A DNA stretch of 64,000 nucleotides from Paraburkholderia guartelaensis (GTDB lineage: Bacteria; Pseudomonadota; Gammaproteobacteria; Burkholderiales; Burkholderiaceae). Below are positions 35,542-44,143 of this stretch, in pieces. Each line of letters opens with the position of its first letter. The stretch's first letter is position 1. The notes under the pieces were generated by a model. It saw only the letters and a program-made list of their open reading frames with translations, searched no databases and had not been told where the DNA came from. The position numbers and the translations under genes were made by a program. Location: the NCBI RefSeq assembly GCF_004353905.1, contig NZ_SMOD01000017.1, positions 105,978 to 169,977 on the forward strand, given 5' to 3'.

Positions 35542-35590
35542 ATGGGGGCGGCCTGCGCGCGGTTATCGATTCCTGCGCGGGCCATCCCCA
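35542..35590. terminator. GC-rich hairpin between convergent cobT-like and tauE genes
   Basis: GGGGGCGGCCTGCGCG on the left pairs imperfectly with CGCGGGCCATCCCC on the right, around a short AT-rich loop (GGTTATCGATT). It fills most of the 60-base gap between two converging genes, so it probably terminates one or both. No T tract is seen. Confidence 0.45.
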
Positions 35591-35597
35591 GCTCACA

Positions 35598-36359
35598 TCA
35601 CACCATCAACTCTTTCACCGCACACAGCACGAGCGAGGCTCCGATGATCATCAGCACGCCGAACGCCAGCCTGCGCATCGCGATGGAAGACAGCGGCGGC
35701 GGGTAGTGGCGCGCCGCGAGCGTCATCAGCATCACGACCGGCGCGGCGAGCGCGGCCTCGATGCAGATCGAAGCGGGAAGCTCGCCCTCCCAGGCGCTGA
35801 ACATCACGCGCACAAGCGACGTGACTGTGAAGAGCAGGATCAGCGCGCAGCGAATCTCGATCAGCTTGAGCGGCTGGCGATAGAACTGGAAGATGAGCGG
35901 CGGCCCGGACACGCCGAACATGCCGCTCAGGAGGCCGCCGAATATGCCGCTCACGAAAAAGCTGCGGTCGCCTGAGCGTTGCGCGAGCGGCACGGGCCGC
36001 AGCGCGGCGCTCAGGCCTCCATACAGCACGACGGCGCCGAGCAGCAATTGCAGCATGCCGGAGGCCGACGCGCTCAGGTAGTCGAGCACCATCACGCCGA
36101 CCACGACCGAAGGCAGTACACCGAGCGTCGCGGCGCCCACGGCCCGCCAGTCGATATGGTGGAGCTTGCCGGGCAGCGCCGCCGCGCTGTTCGCGAGCGT
36201 AACGAGGCTCAGCAGGGTGGCGATGCTTGCGAGCGGCGCGAGGCTGAAGCCGCTCGTGGCGCCCATGACGATCATGCTGAGGCCAAAGCCCGTGATCGTC
36301 TGAAAATAACTGGCTGCGCCGATCACGGCGATCAGGACCAGGACCTTCTCATGCGTCAT
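35598..36359 (-). CDS. tauE: TauE/SafE-family sulfite exporter
   Basis: A 253-residue membrane protein with about eight hydrophobic segments. The start at 36359 overlaps the pta stop (ATGA); the longer upstream frame is shadow of pta. The TauE pattern GFGLSMIVMG near residues 24-33 and its second-half counterpart FGGLLSGMFGVSGPPLIFQF are clear. In xsc-pta-tauE operons this family exports the sulfite released by Xsc, limiting toxicity. The operon position makes sulfite export the best assignment; some relatives carry sulfoacetate or other sulfur compounds. Confidence 0.88.
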   Translation of the reverse strand: MTHEKVLVLIAVIGAASYFQTITGFGLSMIVMGATSGFSLAPLASIATLLSLVTLANSAAALPGKLHHIDWRAVGAATLGVLPSVVVGVMVLDYLSASASGMLQLLLGAVVLYGGLSAALRPVPLAQRSGDRSFFVSGIFGGLLSGMFGVSGPPLIFQFYRQPLKLIEIRCALILLFTVTSLVRVMFSAWEGELPASICIEAALAAPVVMLMTLAARHYPPPLSSIAMRRLAFGVLMIIGASLVLCAVKELMV

Positions 36360-37396
36360 GCTGCGTGGGGTTCCTTCGAGTGAGTGACGTCGCGTTGGCG
36401 GGCCGTCTGCGCCTGGACCGCCGTGGTGGCGATCACGTAATAGATATCTTCGGGGCAGCAGCCGCGCGAAAGATCGTTGGCGGGCCGGTTCAGGCCCTGC
36501 ATCAGCGGGCCGATGGCCTTCGCGCCGCCAAGACGCTCGGCGAGCTTGTAGCCGATATTGCCCGCATCGAGATTCGGAAAGACCAGCACGTTCGCGTGAC
36601 CGCCGCACTGCGAATGCTCGATTTTGCGCTCGGCGATCTCCGCGACGAGCGCCGCGTCGAGCTGCACGTCGCCGTCCACGCAGAGGGCGGGGCGCTGCTC
36701 GTGCACGCGCCGCGTCGCCTCGATCACCTTGTCCACGTTCGCATGGTGGGCGCTGCCGCTCGTCGAGAACGACAGCATCGCGACGCGCGGCTCTTCCATC
36801 AGCAGGCTGCGCGCGCTGTCGGCGGCGGCCATGGCGATCTCGGCGAGCTGAACGGCGTCGGGGTCCACCACGAGCGCGCAGTCGGAAAAGATCAGGCCGC
36901 CTTTGTAGCGATGAAACGGCTCGCACAGCATCATCAGGAAGAAGCTCGACACGAGCTTGAACGACGGCTCGACGCCGATCAGTTGGATGGCCGTGCGCAC
37001 CACGTCGGCGCTCGTGTGAACGGCGCCGGCCACCGAACCGTCCGCGTGGCCGAGACGCACCATCAGGTTGGCAAAGACGAGCGGTTTCGCGGCCTCCTCC
37101 CAAGCGAGCGCGGGTGTCATGCCCTTGGCACCGCGCAGCGTGACCAGTTCGTCGGCGAAGGCCGTGCGCCATGGGCTCTTTTGCGGATCGATCAGCGTGA
37201 TCTCGCCGAGATCGACCGACTCGCGCGTGGCGGCCGCGCGGATTGCGCCCGGGTCGCCGAGGAGCATGATGCGCGCAATGCCCTCCTGTTGCGCCCGCGC
37301 CGCGGCGGCTAGCACGCGTGGGTCATCGGCTTCGCACAGCACGATGCGCATGGGCGCGAGGCGGGCGCTTTCGACGATACGGTTCAGGGCTTTCAT
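36356..37396 (-). CDS. pta: Phosphate acetyltransferase Pta
   Basis: A 346-residue phosphotransacetylase that converts acetyl phosphate and CoA to acetyl-CoA and phosphate. It is the short form lacking the N-terminal DRTGG domain, with family motifs ANLMVRLGHADGSVAGAVHT and SFSTSGSAHHANVDKV and the C-terminal VLVFPNLDAGNIGYKLAERL. It follows xsc on the same strand after 165 bases. The xsc-pta pair is the standard way to turn sulfoacetaldehyde into acetyl-CoA. No ackA is nearby. Confidence 0.9.
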   Translation of the reverse strand: MKALNRIVESARLAPMRIVLCEADDPRVLAAAARAQQEGIARIMLLGDPGAIRAAATRESVDLGEITLIDPQKSPWRTAFADELVTLRGAKGMTPALAWEEAAKPLVFANLMVRLGHADGSVAGAVHTSADVVRTAIQLIGVEPSFKLVSSFFLMMLCEPFHRYKGGLIFSDCALVVDPDAVQLAEIAMAAADSARSLLMEEPRVAMLSFSTSGSAHHANVDKVIEATRRVHEQRPALCVDGDVQLDAALVAEIAERKIEHSQCGGHANVLVFPNLDAGNIGYKLAERLGGAKAIGPLMQGLNRPANDLSRGCCPEDIYYVIATTAVQAQTARQRDVTHSKEPHAA

Positions 37397-37506
37397 GGTG
37401 TCATGGGCTCATGGACGCACAAACGGACGGACTCACGCCAGCTTCAGGCGTGTCCACACGAAAACCGGCCACAAGCGGGTGCTCCGCCTGCGGCCGGCGA
37501 TCGGTT

Positions 37507-37553
37507 GCAGCCCGCGCGCACCTCCTTGCAACTACGGCGCGCGCGGGCTGCGG
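37507..37553. terminator. Hairpin between xsc and pta
   Basis: GCAGCCCGCGCGC and GCGCGCGCGGGCTGC flank a short loop in the 165-base gap between xsc and pta. The stem is strong and could weaken or attenuate transcription from xsc into pta, or protect the xsc transcript end. There is no T run on either strand. Confidence 0.4.
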
Positions 37554-37561
37554 CTGGCCCT

Positions 37562-39373
37562 TCAGACGAAGTCCTTGTACTTGTCGAGCAGGCGCACGGG
37601 CTTCGAGAGCGCGTCGCGGCGGAACGGATCGCCCAGCTCTCGCGTGCACATGATCTCGACGATGGTCGTCTTGCCCTGGTTCATCTGCAGATCGATGGCG
37701 CGCTTGAGCGCCGGGCCCACGTCCTCCAGCTTGTCCACCACGATGCCTTCCGCGCCCATCGCCTTCGCGATGCCGGCAAAACTCGGGCTTTCCAGCTCGC
37801 CCGCCACGAAGCGGCGATCATAGAAGTCCACCTGGTTCTTCTTTTCGGCGCCCCACTGACGGTTGTGGAACACGACGGCCGTCACCGGAATGTTGTGACG
37901 CACGCAGGTGAGCGTTTCCATCAGGCTCATGCCCCAGGCGCCGTCGCCCGCATACGAGATCGCGGGGCGGTGGGGCGCGGCCACCTTCGCGCCCATGATG
38001 GTCGGGAACGCATAGCCGCAGTTGCCCCAGCTCATCGCGGCGAAGAAGCTGCGCGGCTTGTTGAAGCGCAGATAGCTGTTCGCGACGGAGTTGATATTGC
38101 CGATGTCGGTCGAGACCATGACGTCCTCGGGCATCGCCTTCTCGAGCTCGCGCAGCACCTGGCGCGGATGCAGATACTCGCCGCCGGTGGGCGTGCGCTC
38201 GTGCTTCTGCTCTTCGATCATGTCGAGGCTGTAGGCGTCACGCTCGTGCGTCCACGCGTCGAGTTCCTTTTCCCACGCGGCCTTTTCGGTGGCGATCTGG
38301 TCGGCGCGCTCTCCGCGCGAAGCGTCGCTCGCGAGGGTCCGGTTCGCAAGGCGCTCGGTCAGCGCCTGCGCCGAAGCCTTCGCATCGCCGCAAATGCCCA
38401 CCGAAATCTTCTTCACGAGGCCGAGCATCTTGTGATCGGCGTCGATCTGGATGATCTTCGCGTCTTTTGGCCAGTAGTCCATACCATGTTGCGGCAGCGT
38501 GCCGAACGGTCCGAGGCGCGAGCCCAGCGCAATCACGACGTCCGCGCGCGAAATCAGCTTCATCGCGGCCTTCGATCCCTGGTAGCCGAGCGGGCCGCAC
38601 CAGAGCGGATGATTCGCCGGGAACGAGTCGTTGTGGAGATAGCTGTTCACGACGGGCGCGCCGAGGCGTTCAGCGAGCGCCTTGCACTCCTCGATCGCAT
38701 CGCCCATCACGACACCGCCGCCGGAGATGATGACGGGGAACTTCGCCGCGGCGATCAGATCCGCCGCTTCGTTCAGGCTTTCGTCGCCGCCGGGGCCGCG
38801 GTCGAGCCGGCGCGGCTGCGGAATCTCGGCCTTGATCTTGCCGTAGAAGTAATCACGCGGAATGTTCAGCTGGGTCGGGCCCATCTCGGACATGGCGCGG
38901 TCGAAGCAGCGCGCGGTGTACTCGGCCATGCGCGCGGGGTTCGTCACGTGGCCCTGGTACTTCGTGAACTCCTGGAACATCGGCAGCTGATTCGCTTCCT
39001 GGAAGCCCCCGAGACCGATACCCATCGTGCCGGCTTCGGGCGTGACGATCACGACGGGGCTGTGGGCCCAGTACGCCGCTGCGATGGCCGTCACGCAGTT
39101 GCTGATGCCGGGGCCGTTCTGACCGATCACGACGCCGTGGCGGCCCGACACGCGCGAGTAGCCGTCGGCCATGTGCGCCGCGCCCTGCTCGTGAACCACA
39201 GGAATGAGGCGAATGCCGGCGGGCGCGAAGATGTCCATCGCGTCCATGAACGCGGAGCCCATGATGCCGAACATGTCGGTCACGCCGTTGGCCGCGAGGG
39301 TTTCGACAAAGGCCTCGGACGGGGTCATGTCCTGCGGGCCGCTGGCCGTCTGGTTGGGGGTCTTTTCGCTCAT
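37562..39373 (-). CDS. xsc: Sulfoacetaldehyde acetyltransferase Xsc
   Basis: A 603-residue thiamine-diphosphate enzyme that splits sulfoacetaldehyde with phosphate into acetyl phosphate and sulfite. The ATG at 39373 has GGAGAC six bases upstream and is preferred to a TTG one codon earlier. The ThDP motif begins SYAGDGAWGMSLME and ends with the FHNRQWG element. The N-terminal Xsc block FGIMGSAFMDAMDIF and EQGAAHMADGYSRVSG sets it apart from acetolactate synthase. It is the shared point where sulfoacetate (via SauS) and taurine routes meet. Confidence 0.95.
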   Translation of the reverse strand: MSEKTPNQTASGPQDMTPSEAFVETLAANGVTDMFGIMGSAFMDAMDIFAPAGIRLIPVVHEQGAAHMADGYSRVSGRHGVVIGQNGPGISNCVTAIAAAYWAHSPVVIVTPEAGTMGIGLGGFQEANQLPMFQEFTKYQGHVTNPARMAEYTARCFDRAMSEMGPTQLNIPRDYFYGKIKAEIPQPRRLDRGPGGDESLNEAADLIAAAKFPVIISGGGVVMGDAIEECKALAERLGAPVVNSYLHNDSFPANHPLWCGPLGYQGSKAAMKLISRADVVIALGSRLGPFGTLPQHGMDYWPKDAKIIQIDADHKMLGLVKKISVGICGDAKASAQALTERLANRTLASDASRGERADQIATEKAAWEKELDAWTHERDAYSLDMIEEQKHERTPTGGEYLHPRQVLRELEKAMPEDVMVSTDIGNINSVANSYLRFNKPRSFFAAMSWGNCGYAFPTIMGAKVAAPHRPAISYAGDGAWGMSLMETLTCVRHNIPVTAVVFHNRQWGAEKKNQVDFYDRRFVAGELESPSFAGIAKAMGAEGIVVDKLEDVGPALKRAIDLQMNQGKTTIVEIMCTRELGDPFRRDALSKPVRLLDKYKDFV

Positions 39374-39469
39374 CAACTGTCTCCGGTTATCGTTTGACGG
39401 AATGCCGTGTTTCGAATGCTATTCGGCGCCCAATGAGGGTCAAGGGATTCCGTCCTTGATGGGTGAATC

Positions 39470-39496
39470 TGAAATGGAATGGAACGTTTCGTTTCA
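39470..39496. promoter_or_regulatory. Imperfect palindrome upstream of xsc
   Basis: A 27-base imperfect palindrome starts TGAAATGGAA and ends CGTTTCGTTTCA, with 9 of 13 positions pairing. It lies about 100 bases upstream of the xsc start, between xsc and the NTF2-like gene. It could be an operator for the xsc promoter. The symmetry is modest. Confidence 0.3.
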
Positions 39497-39538
39497 AAAC
39501 ACTGGCGACCGATGCGCCGATGTGCCGCTGCACGCGGG

Positions 39539-39943
39539 TCAGGCGGGCTGCTTCGGGCGCTCCTTGCGGAACGCGCGCTTCACGGCGATCAGGCCGTCGC
39601 GGAACTCGAAGAGATCGCAGCCTTCGGCCTCGATCCGCCAGCCTTCGGCATGCGTGCCGCTGAATACCCATTCGGATACGCCGCGTTCGCCCGCGACGTA
39701 GTGGCGGCCGTTGCCCCAATGGGCGTCCGGGAACGTGCGGAAGACCGTTTCGAACGCGGCGCGCACGGCTTCACGCCCGACGAAGCGAGTGCCATACACT
39801 TCGGGGCCGCCGGCCGCGTCGAATACGCAGTCTTCGGTCATGAACCCCATCAGCGCGTCGGCGTCATGGCGATTGAAGGCGTCGGAAAAGGCGGCGAGCG
39901 TGTCGGCCGTGACGGCGGGTTGGGCGCTGAGCGTGTCTGCCAT
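39539..39943 (-). CDS. NTF2-like (SnoaL-type) small protein
   Basis: A 134-residue protein with the NTF2-like fold pattern: helix TLAAFSDAFNRHDADALMGFM, then EDCVFDAAGG and repeated aromatic beta strands. The start follows GGAGACACGT. Such domains act as small hydrolases, isomerases or binding proteins; ketosteroid isomerase and limonene epoxide hydrolase are examples. It lies between the MocR-type regulator and xsc on one strand, so a role in sulfonate or amine metabolism is likely. I recognise no catalytic set. Confidence 0.75.
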   Translation of the reverse strand: MADTLSAQPAVTADTLAAFSDAFNRHDADALMGFMTEDCVFDAAGGPEVYGTRFVGREAVRAAFETVFRTFPDAHWGNGRHYVAGERGVSEWVFSGTHAEGWRIEAEGCDLFEFRDGLIAVKRAFRKERPKQPA

Positions 39944-40094
39944 ACGTGTCTCCAGTGGAAAAGCCGGTGCCGTCCGGTGCGCGAGGACTCGCGCGCGGCA
40001 CGGTATATCGACACGTTAGGGTTTGCCTGCCGACGGCGGTAGCACCAGTGCGGAGCTTTCGCCTGGGCCAGCGCCCGGATATTTCCTGAGAGAC

Positions 40095-41669
40095 TCAGGC
40101 GGGCCGCTGCTTGCGCACGACCTCGGCGAGCGCGCGCACGCCGGGTTCGATTTTCTCGAGCTTGATGGCGGAGAAGCCCATGCGGAACCATGGGCTGTGT
40201 TCGGCCTCGTCGGCGAAGAAGACGCCGCCGGGCTCGATCAGGATGCCGGCCTCGCGCGCATCGTCGGCAAGGCGCGCGGAGTCCAGCCACGCCGGCCCCT
40301 GGACCCAGCACGACGCGCCGCCGCCGATTGGCACGTAACGCACTTCGGGCAGATGGGTATCGAGCGCCGCCATCAACGCGCGGGCGCGCTCCTTGTAGGC
40401 ATGCGCGAGCCGGCGCAGGAGCGCGTCGTGGTGTCCGAGCGCGAGGAACGTCGCGAACGCGCGCTGGATATAGGCCACCGGGTGCCGGACCATCAGGCGG
40501 CGCAGCGAGCGCAACTCGCGCACGAGTTCCTGCGGGCCGACCACGTAACCGAGACGCAGCCCGGGGGCGAACGTCTTCGAAAGGCTGCCGACGTAGATCA
40601 CGCGATCGGCCGTGTCGAGACTCTTCAAGGCGGGATGCGGCGTGCCGGAGAAGGTGTTTTCGCTCTCGTAGTCGTCTTCGATGATGACGAAGTCGTGCTG
40701 CTGCGCGAGTTCGAGCAGCGCCTGGCGGCGCGCGATGGGCATGGTGGCCGTGGTCGGGCACTGATGGCTCGGCGTGACGAACACGTAATCGCAACGGGCG
40801 AGCGAATCGCGCTGGCGCACCGGATCGATCCCTTCGGCGTCGACGGGCAATTCGAGCAACTGCGCGTTGCGATTCACGAAAATATTGCGTGCATCGGGAT
40901 ATCCCGGATTCTCGAAGCCGACCGTCGTGTTCTTGCCGCAGAGCAGGTCGGCGACGAGATAGAGCGCCTGCTGGCAGCCATTCGTGATGATGATCTCCTC
41001 GGGCTTGGCGAACACGCCGCGCCGTGGCAGCACACGTGTGCGGATCTGCTGGATCAGCGACTCGTCATCGCGCTCGATCAGGTCGGGCGCCCAGTTGCGG
41101 ATCTCCATGATCGAGAGCGCTTTCAGGCAGCACTCGCGCCAGTCATTGGTCGGAAAGAGCGATTGATCGAACTGCCCGTAGATGAAGGGATATGCGTAGT
41201 TCTGCCAATTGGCGGGTTTGACGATGTTGCGCTGGGCCGAGGGCGGCCGCACGATGCGCGATTTCCATGAGGGCGGGGCACGCAACCCGGCGGCATGGGG
41301 CTCGACGACGTCGGGCTGCTGCGCGCGTTGTTGCACGCGCTGCTGGACCCGTTGCTGGACGCGCTGTTGGACGGTTACGCCGTGCAGGCCCTCCAGCATC
41401 TCGGGGTTGACGAAGTGGCCGCTGCGTTCGCGCGAGACCAGAAAGCCTTCCTCCACGAGCATCTGGTAGGCGAGCACCACGGTATTGCGCGCCACGCCGA
41501 GCTGCTCGGCCAGTTCGCGGCTCGAAGGCAAGGCAGAGTCCGGCGGCAGTTGCCCGTCGAGGATGGAGGCCACCAGCATCTCGCGGATCTGGTGCTGCAG
41601 ACTTGTCTTCGACTCCGGTGACCGTCGGAATTGCTGTGCCCAAAGGGCGGACGGGGTACGGGTCGGCAT
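40095..41669 (-). CDS. MocR-family (GntR helix-turn-helix plus aminotransferase domain) regulator, TauR-like
   Basis: A 524-residue regulator. The start at 41669 follows AGGAGC. A GntR winged helix (ALPSSRELAEQLGVARNTVVLAYQML) is near residues 45-70. The fold-type I aminotransferase domain begins near residue 165 with the PLP lysine in YVGSLSKTFAPGLRLGY. The linker carries four tandem RVQQ-type units, an odd low-complexity tract. MocR proteins bind PLP adducts of an amine; beside xsc and a taurine-type ABC transporter a TauR role is likely. GabR or PdxR functions are alternatives. Confidence 0.82.
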   Translation of the reverse strand: MPTRTPSALWAQQFRRSPESKTSLQHQIREMLVASILDGQLPPDSALPSSRELAEQLGVARNTVVLAYQMLVEEGFLVSRERSGHFVNPEMLEGLHGVTVQQRVQQRVQQRVQQRAQQPDVVEPHAAGLRAPPSWKSRIVRPPSAQRNIVKPANWQNYAYPFIYGQFDQSLFPTNDWRECCLKALSIMEIRNWAPDLIERDDESLIQQIRTRVLPRRGVFAKPEEIIITNGCQQALYLVADLLCGKNTTVGFENPGYPDARNIFVNRNAQLLELPVDAEGIDPVRQRDSLARCDYVFVTPSHQCPTTATMPIARRQALLELAQQHDFVIIEDDYESENTFSGTPHPALKSLDTADRVIYVGSLSKTFAPGLRLGYVVGPQELVRELRSLRRLMVRHPVAYIQRAFATFLALGHHDALLRRLAHAYKERARALMAALDTHLPEVRYVPIGGGASCWVQGPAWLDSARLADDAREAGILIEPGGVFFADEAEHSPWFRMGFSAIKLEKIEPGVRALAEVVRKQRPA

Positions 41670-42211
41670 GCTTGCTCCTGTAATTGATGACAGCGGCGAG
41701 AGGACGTTTGAGCAACCGTATTGCAGCAAAATCGGCCAGTCAATCAACACACAATATTCAACACTGGCCGTCCAAGTCGATTAGGTAAATTTCGGAGCAA
41801 CTATTTGCGACGAGCCGGTCAGCGCTGCGCTTTCGGAAGGAAACTCGATATAGACGCGCACGCCAGACCCTTGCTGCGCCGCAGCGCGACCGGCTGGCGG
41901 GCGTTGGGGCGGCGAGCACGCGGCGTGCAAATAATCGGAAGAAATCGGCTGGAGGGTGTCTGCTGCGCTTCGGGAAAGCGGAAGACGACGCTCATCCGTC
42001 GCTGGCCCCATCGGAACTTCCTGCCTGGTACTACCCGCCGCTTTATTGATTGAGAATGCTTGACTAAACGGGCGAGTTCGCGAGTGCGAAATAAAAGAAG
42101 CCGAAATTCGCCCTGGTAGCCGCTGACTATACTTGAATTGAGACGGAACCCGAACCGGACGCGAAACTTCGCGCTGGCGTGCGCATTGTTTTTCAACTTG
42201 AGGAGACGGCG
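41670..42211. other. Non-coding divergent region between the MocR-type and tauC-like genes
   Basis: This 542-base gap holds no recognised gene. CGGCCAGT at 41733-41740 and its reverse complement ACTGGCCG at 41763-41770 form an inverted repeat whose centres are 30 bases apart, three helical turns, close to the MocR-type start. The rest is less GC-rich with short purine runs. Promoters for both directions should lie here, but I cannot place -35 and -10 boxes with confidence. Confidence 0.5.
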
Positions 42212-43063
42212 GTGAGAGCCCTACCCAGACTAAAGATGATGAAGCATCACGCGGATTCGTCGATCGAGCCGGTGATCAAGATCCGCCGCGGCCACGGGAG
42301 ATTGAACTCCTACTGGCTGACCACTGCTGTGCTCGTGATGTGCGTCGTGCTCTGGCAGGCGGTATCGATGGCGAAGATCTTCCCACCGTTCGCGCTGCCC
42401 TCGCCGGTGGCGGTGTGGCAGGCCTTCGTCGAAATCGTTCACAACGGCTACGGCGGCCAGTCGCTCGTCAGCGACATCCTGATTAGTTGCTTTCGCATCG
42501 TTATTGGTTTTGTCGGTGCGATTGCGATCGGCGTACCCATCGGGCTGCTGATGTCACGCAACAAGTTCGTGTTCGACATCATCGATCCGCTGCTGCAGTT
42601 CGTCCGGCCGGTTCCGCCGCTTGCCTATATTCCGCTGCTGGTGGTGTGGTTCGGCATCGGCGAATTGCCCAAAGCCATTCTGATTCTGGTCGGCACGATT
42701 CCCGTGATCATCATCGGCACGATGTCGGGCGTGAAAAGCACGCCGCCGCTGCGCATCGAGGTTGCCCGCACGCTCGGTGCGACCAACGCGCAAATCTTCC
42801 GCAAGGTCGTGCTGCCCTCGGCCATGCCAGAGATCTTCACCGCAATGCGCGTAGGTATCGGCGTAGCGTGGACCTGTCTGGTCGCCGCGGAACTGATCGC
42901 GGCGAGCAGCGGCCTCGGCTGGCTCGTGCAGTTCGCCGGACAGGCCTTGCAGGTTGCCATCGTGATCGTCGGCATCGTGATCATCGGGTTGATCGGATAT
43001 GGAATGGAGCTGGCGATTCGAAAAATCGAAAATATCGTCGTACCGTGGCGCGGACATAACTGA
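42212..43063 (+). CDS. tauC: Taurine/sulfonate-type ABC transporter permease
   Basis: A 283-residue permease of the TauC/SsuC family. The GTG at 42212 has AGGAGA seven bases upstream; the frame runs 11 codons further without a better site. Six hydrophobic segments begin near residue 34 and the EAA loop is EVARTLGATNAQIFRKVVLPSA. The binding protein and ATPase follow on the same strand. The family also serves nitrate, aliphatic sulfonates and pyrimidine precursors, so taurine is inferred from the nearby xsc locus. Confidence 0.8.
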   Translation: MRALPRLKMMKHHADSSIEPVIKIRRGHGRLNSYWLTTAVLVMCVVLWQAVSMAKIFPPFALPSPVAVWQAFVEIVHNGYGGQSLVSDILISCFRIVIGFVGAIAIGVPIGLLMSRNKFVFDIIDPLLQFVRPVPPLAYIPLLVVWFGIGELPKAILILVGTIPVIIIGTMSGVKSTPPLRIEVARTLGATNAQIFRKVVLPSAMPEIFTAMRVGIGVAWTCLVAAELIAASSGLGWLVQFAGQALQVAIVIVGIVIIGLIGYGMELAIRKIENIVVPWRGHN

Positions 43064-43087
43064 TCGGGTGATTCGAGGAGACGACAA

Positions 43088-44107
43088 ATGAAAAAGATGC
43101 AATGGGTCTATGGCATGAGCGCGGCTGTGCTGGCGAGCAGTTGTCTGGTTCCGGGCGTGGTGTATTCGCAGAGCAAGCCCGAGGTGATCATCGGCTATGA
43201 GGACAACGGCGCCGATCCGTACATGGTGTCGATGGCCGAGCATCTGTTCGAAAAGCAGATGAATGCCGATGTCCAGTACAAGCTCTTCAGTTCGGGGCCG
43301 GCGGCGATGAGTGCATTGGCATCGAACAGTCTCACGTTCATGTGCGGACTGGGCGTGCCGCCGCTCGTCACAGCTATTGCTCAGGGCTTGCCGATGACCA
43401 TCGTGTACAACCAGGAGCGCTATACGAATGCGGCCGGCATCGTGGTCAAGCCGGATAGCGGCATCCACGACGTCGCGGGGCTGCAAGGCAAGAAGATCGC
43501 GATCGTTGCCGGCTCGCAGGCCTCGTTCGAATTGGCGACCTTCCTGGCGGCTGCGCATGTGCCGTATGCGTCCGTCACGCAAATCAACATGGCGCCGCCG
43601 CAGATGCGCACCTCGTGGGTGACCGGTGCGATCGACGCGGCAATCGTCTGGGACCCGGTATTCAGCGCGCTGCGTACGTCTGGCGGCAAGGCGATCAAGA
43701 CGGACGGAGACTTGCCGCGCGAAGCCTCGAGCTACAACGTCTGTATCGCCAACGCCGACTGGGCGAAGGCGCATCCGGACCTGGTCCGCGGTTTCGTTGC
43801 GGCGCTCGACCAGGGCTATCAGGTGACGATGAAGGACCGCGACAAGGCGCTCGCCGAGATGGCGAAAGCAACGGGCGTGACGGTGCCGGTCGCGACGAGC
43901 GAACTGGCCGGTTATGAGCTGTTTTCCGGCGCCGATCAGACCACGCCGAAAGTCATGGGCCTCGACGCGGGCGTCAAAACCTCCGCCACGTACCTGACTC
44001 TGGTGAATACGGCCAAGGTGCTGAACTCGATTGGCCGCATTCCGAGTGTGCCCGCGAGTTTCGACAACAACGTCGCGCCGCAGTACTCGAAACATCTGGC
44101 GCATTGA
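43088..44107 (+). CDS. tauA: Taurine/sulfonate-type periplasmic binding protein
   Basis: A 339-residue binding protein of the TauA/SsuA (NMT1-like) family. An export signal occupies the first 26 or so residues, with likely cleavage near VVYSQS. The mature protein starts with VIIGYEDNGADPYMV and contains GLQGKKIAIVAGSQASFELATFL, typical of sulfonate-binding proteins, and AAIVWDPVFSAL. The start follows GAGGAGACGAC, 24 bases after the permease stop. The ligand is likely taurine or another sulfonate but is not fixed by sequence. Confidence 0.82.
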   Translation: MKKMQWVYGMSAAVLASSCLVPGVVYSQSKPEVIIGYEDNGADPYMVSMAEHLFEKQMNADVQYKLFSSGPAAMSALASNSLTFMCGLGVPPLVTAIAQGLPMTIVYNQERYTNAAGIVVKPDSGIHDVAGLQGKKIAIVAGSQASFELATFLAAAHVPYASVTQINMAPPQMRTSWVTGAIDAAIVWDPVFSALRTSGGKAIKTDGDLPREASSYNVCIANADWAKAHPDLVRGFVAALDQGYQVTMKDRDKALAEMAKATGVTVPVATSELAGYELFSGADQTTPKVMGLDAGVKTSATYLTLVNTAKVLNSIGRIPSVPASFDNNVAPQYSKHLAH

Positions 44108-44143
44108 TCCATTGACTGTCTGACTGTCGAGCAGGAGACGAAC

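Noticed and set aside
41294..41400. A CRISPR-like array in the short repeated CTGGACGCG units
   Set aside because: The units are in frame within the MocR-type gene and encode RVQQ repeats with no spacers.
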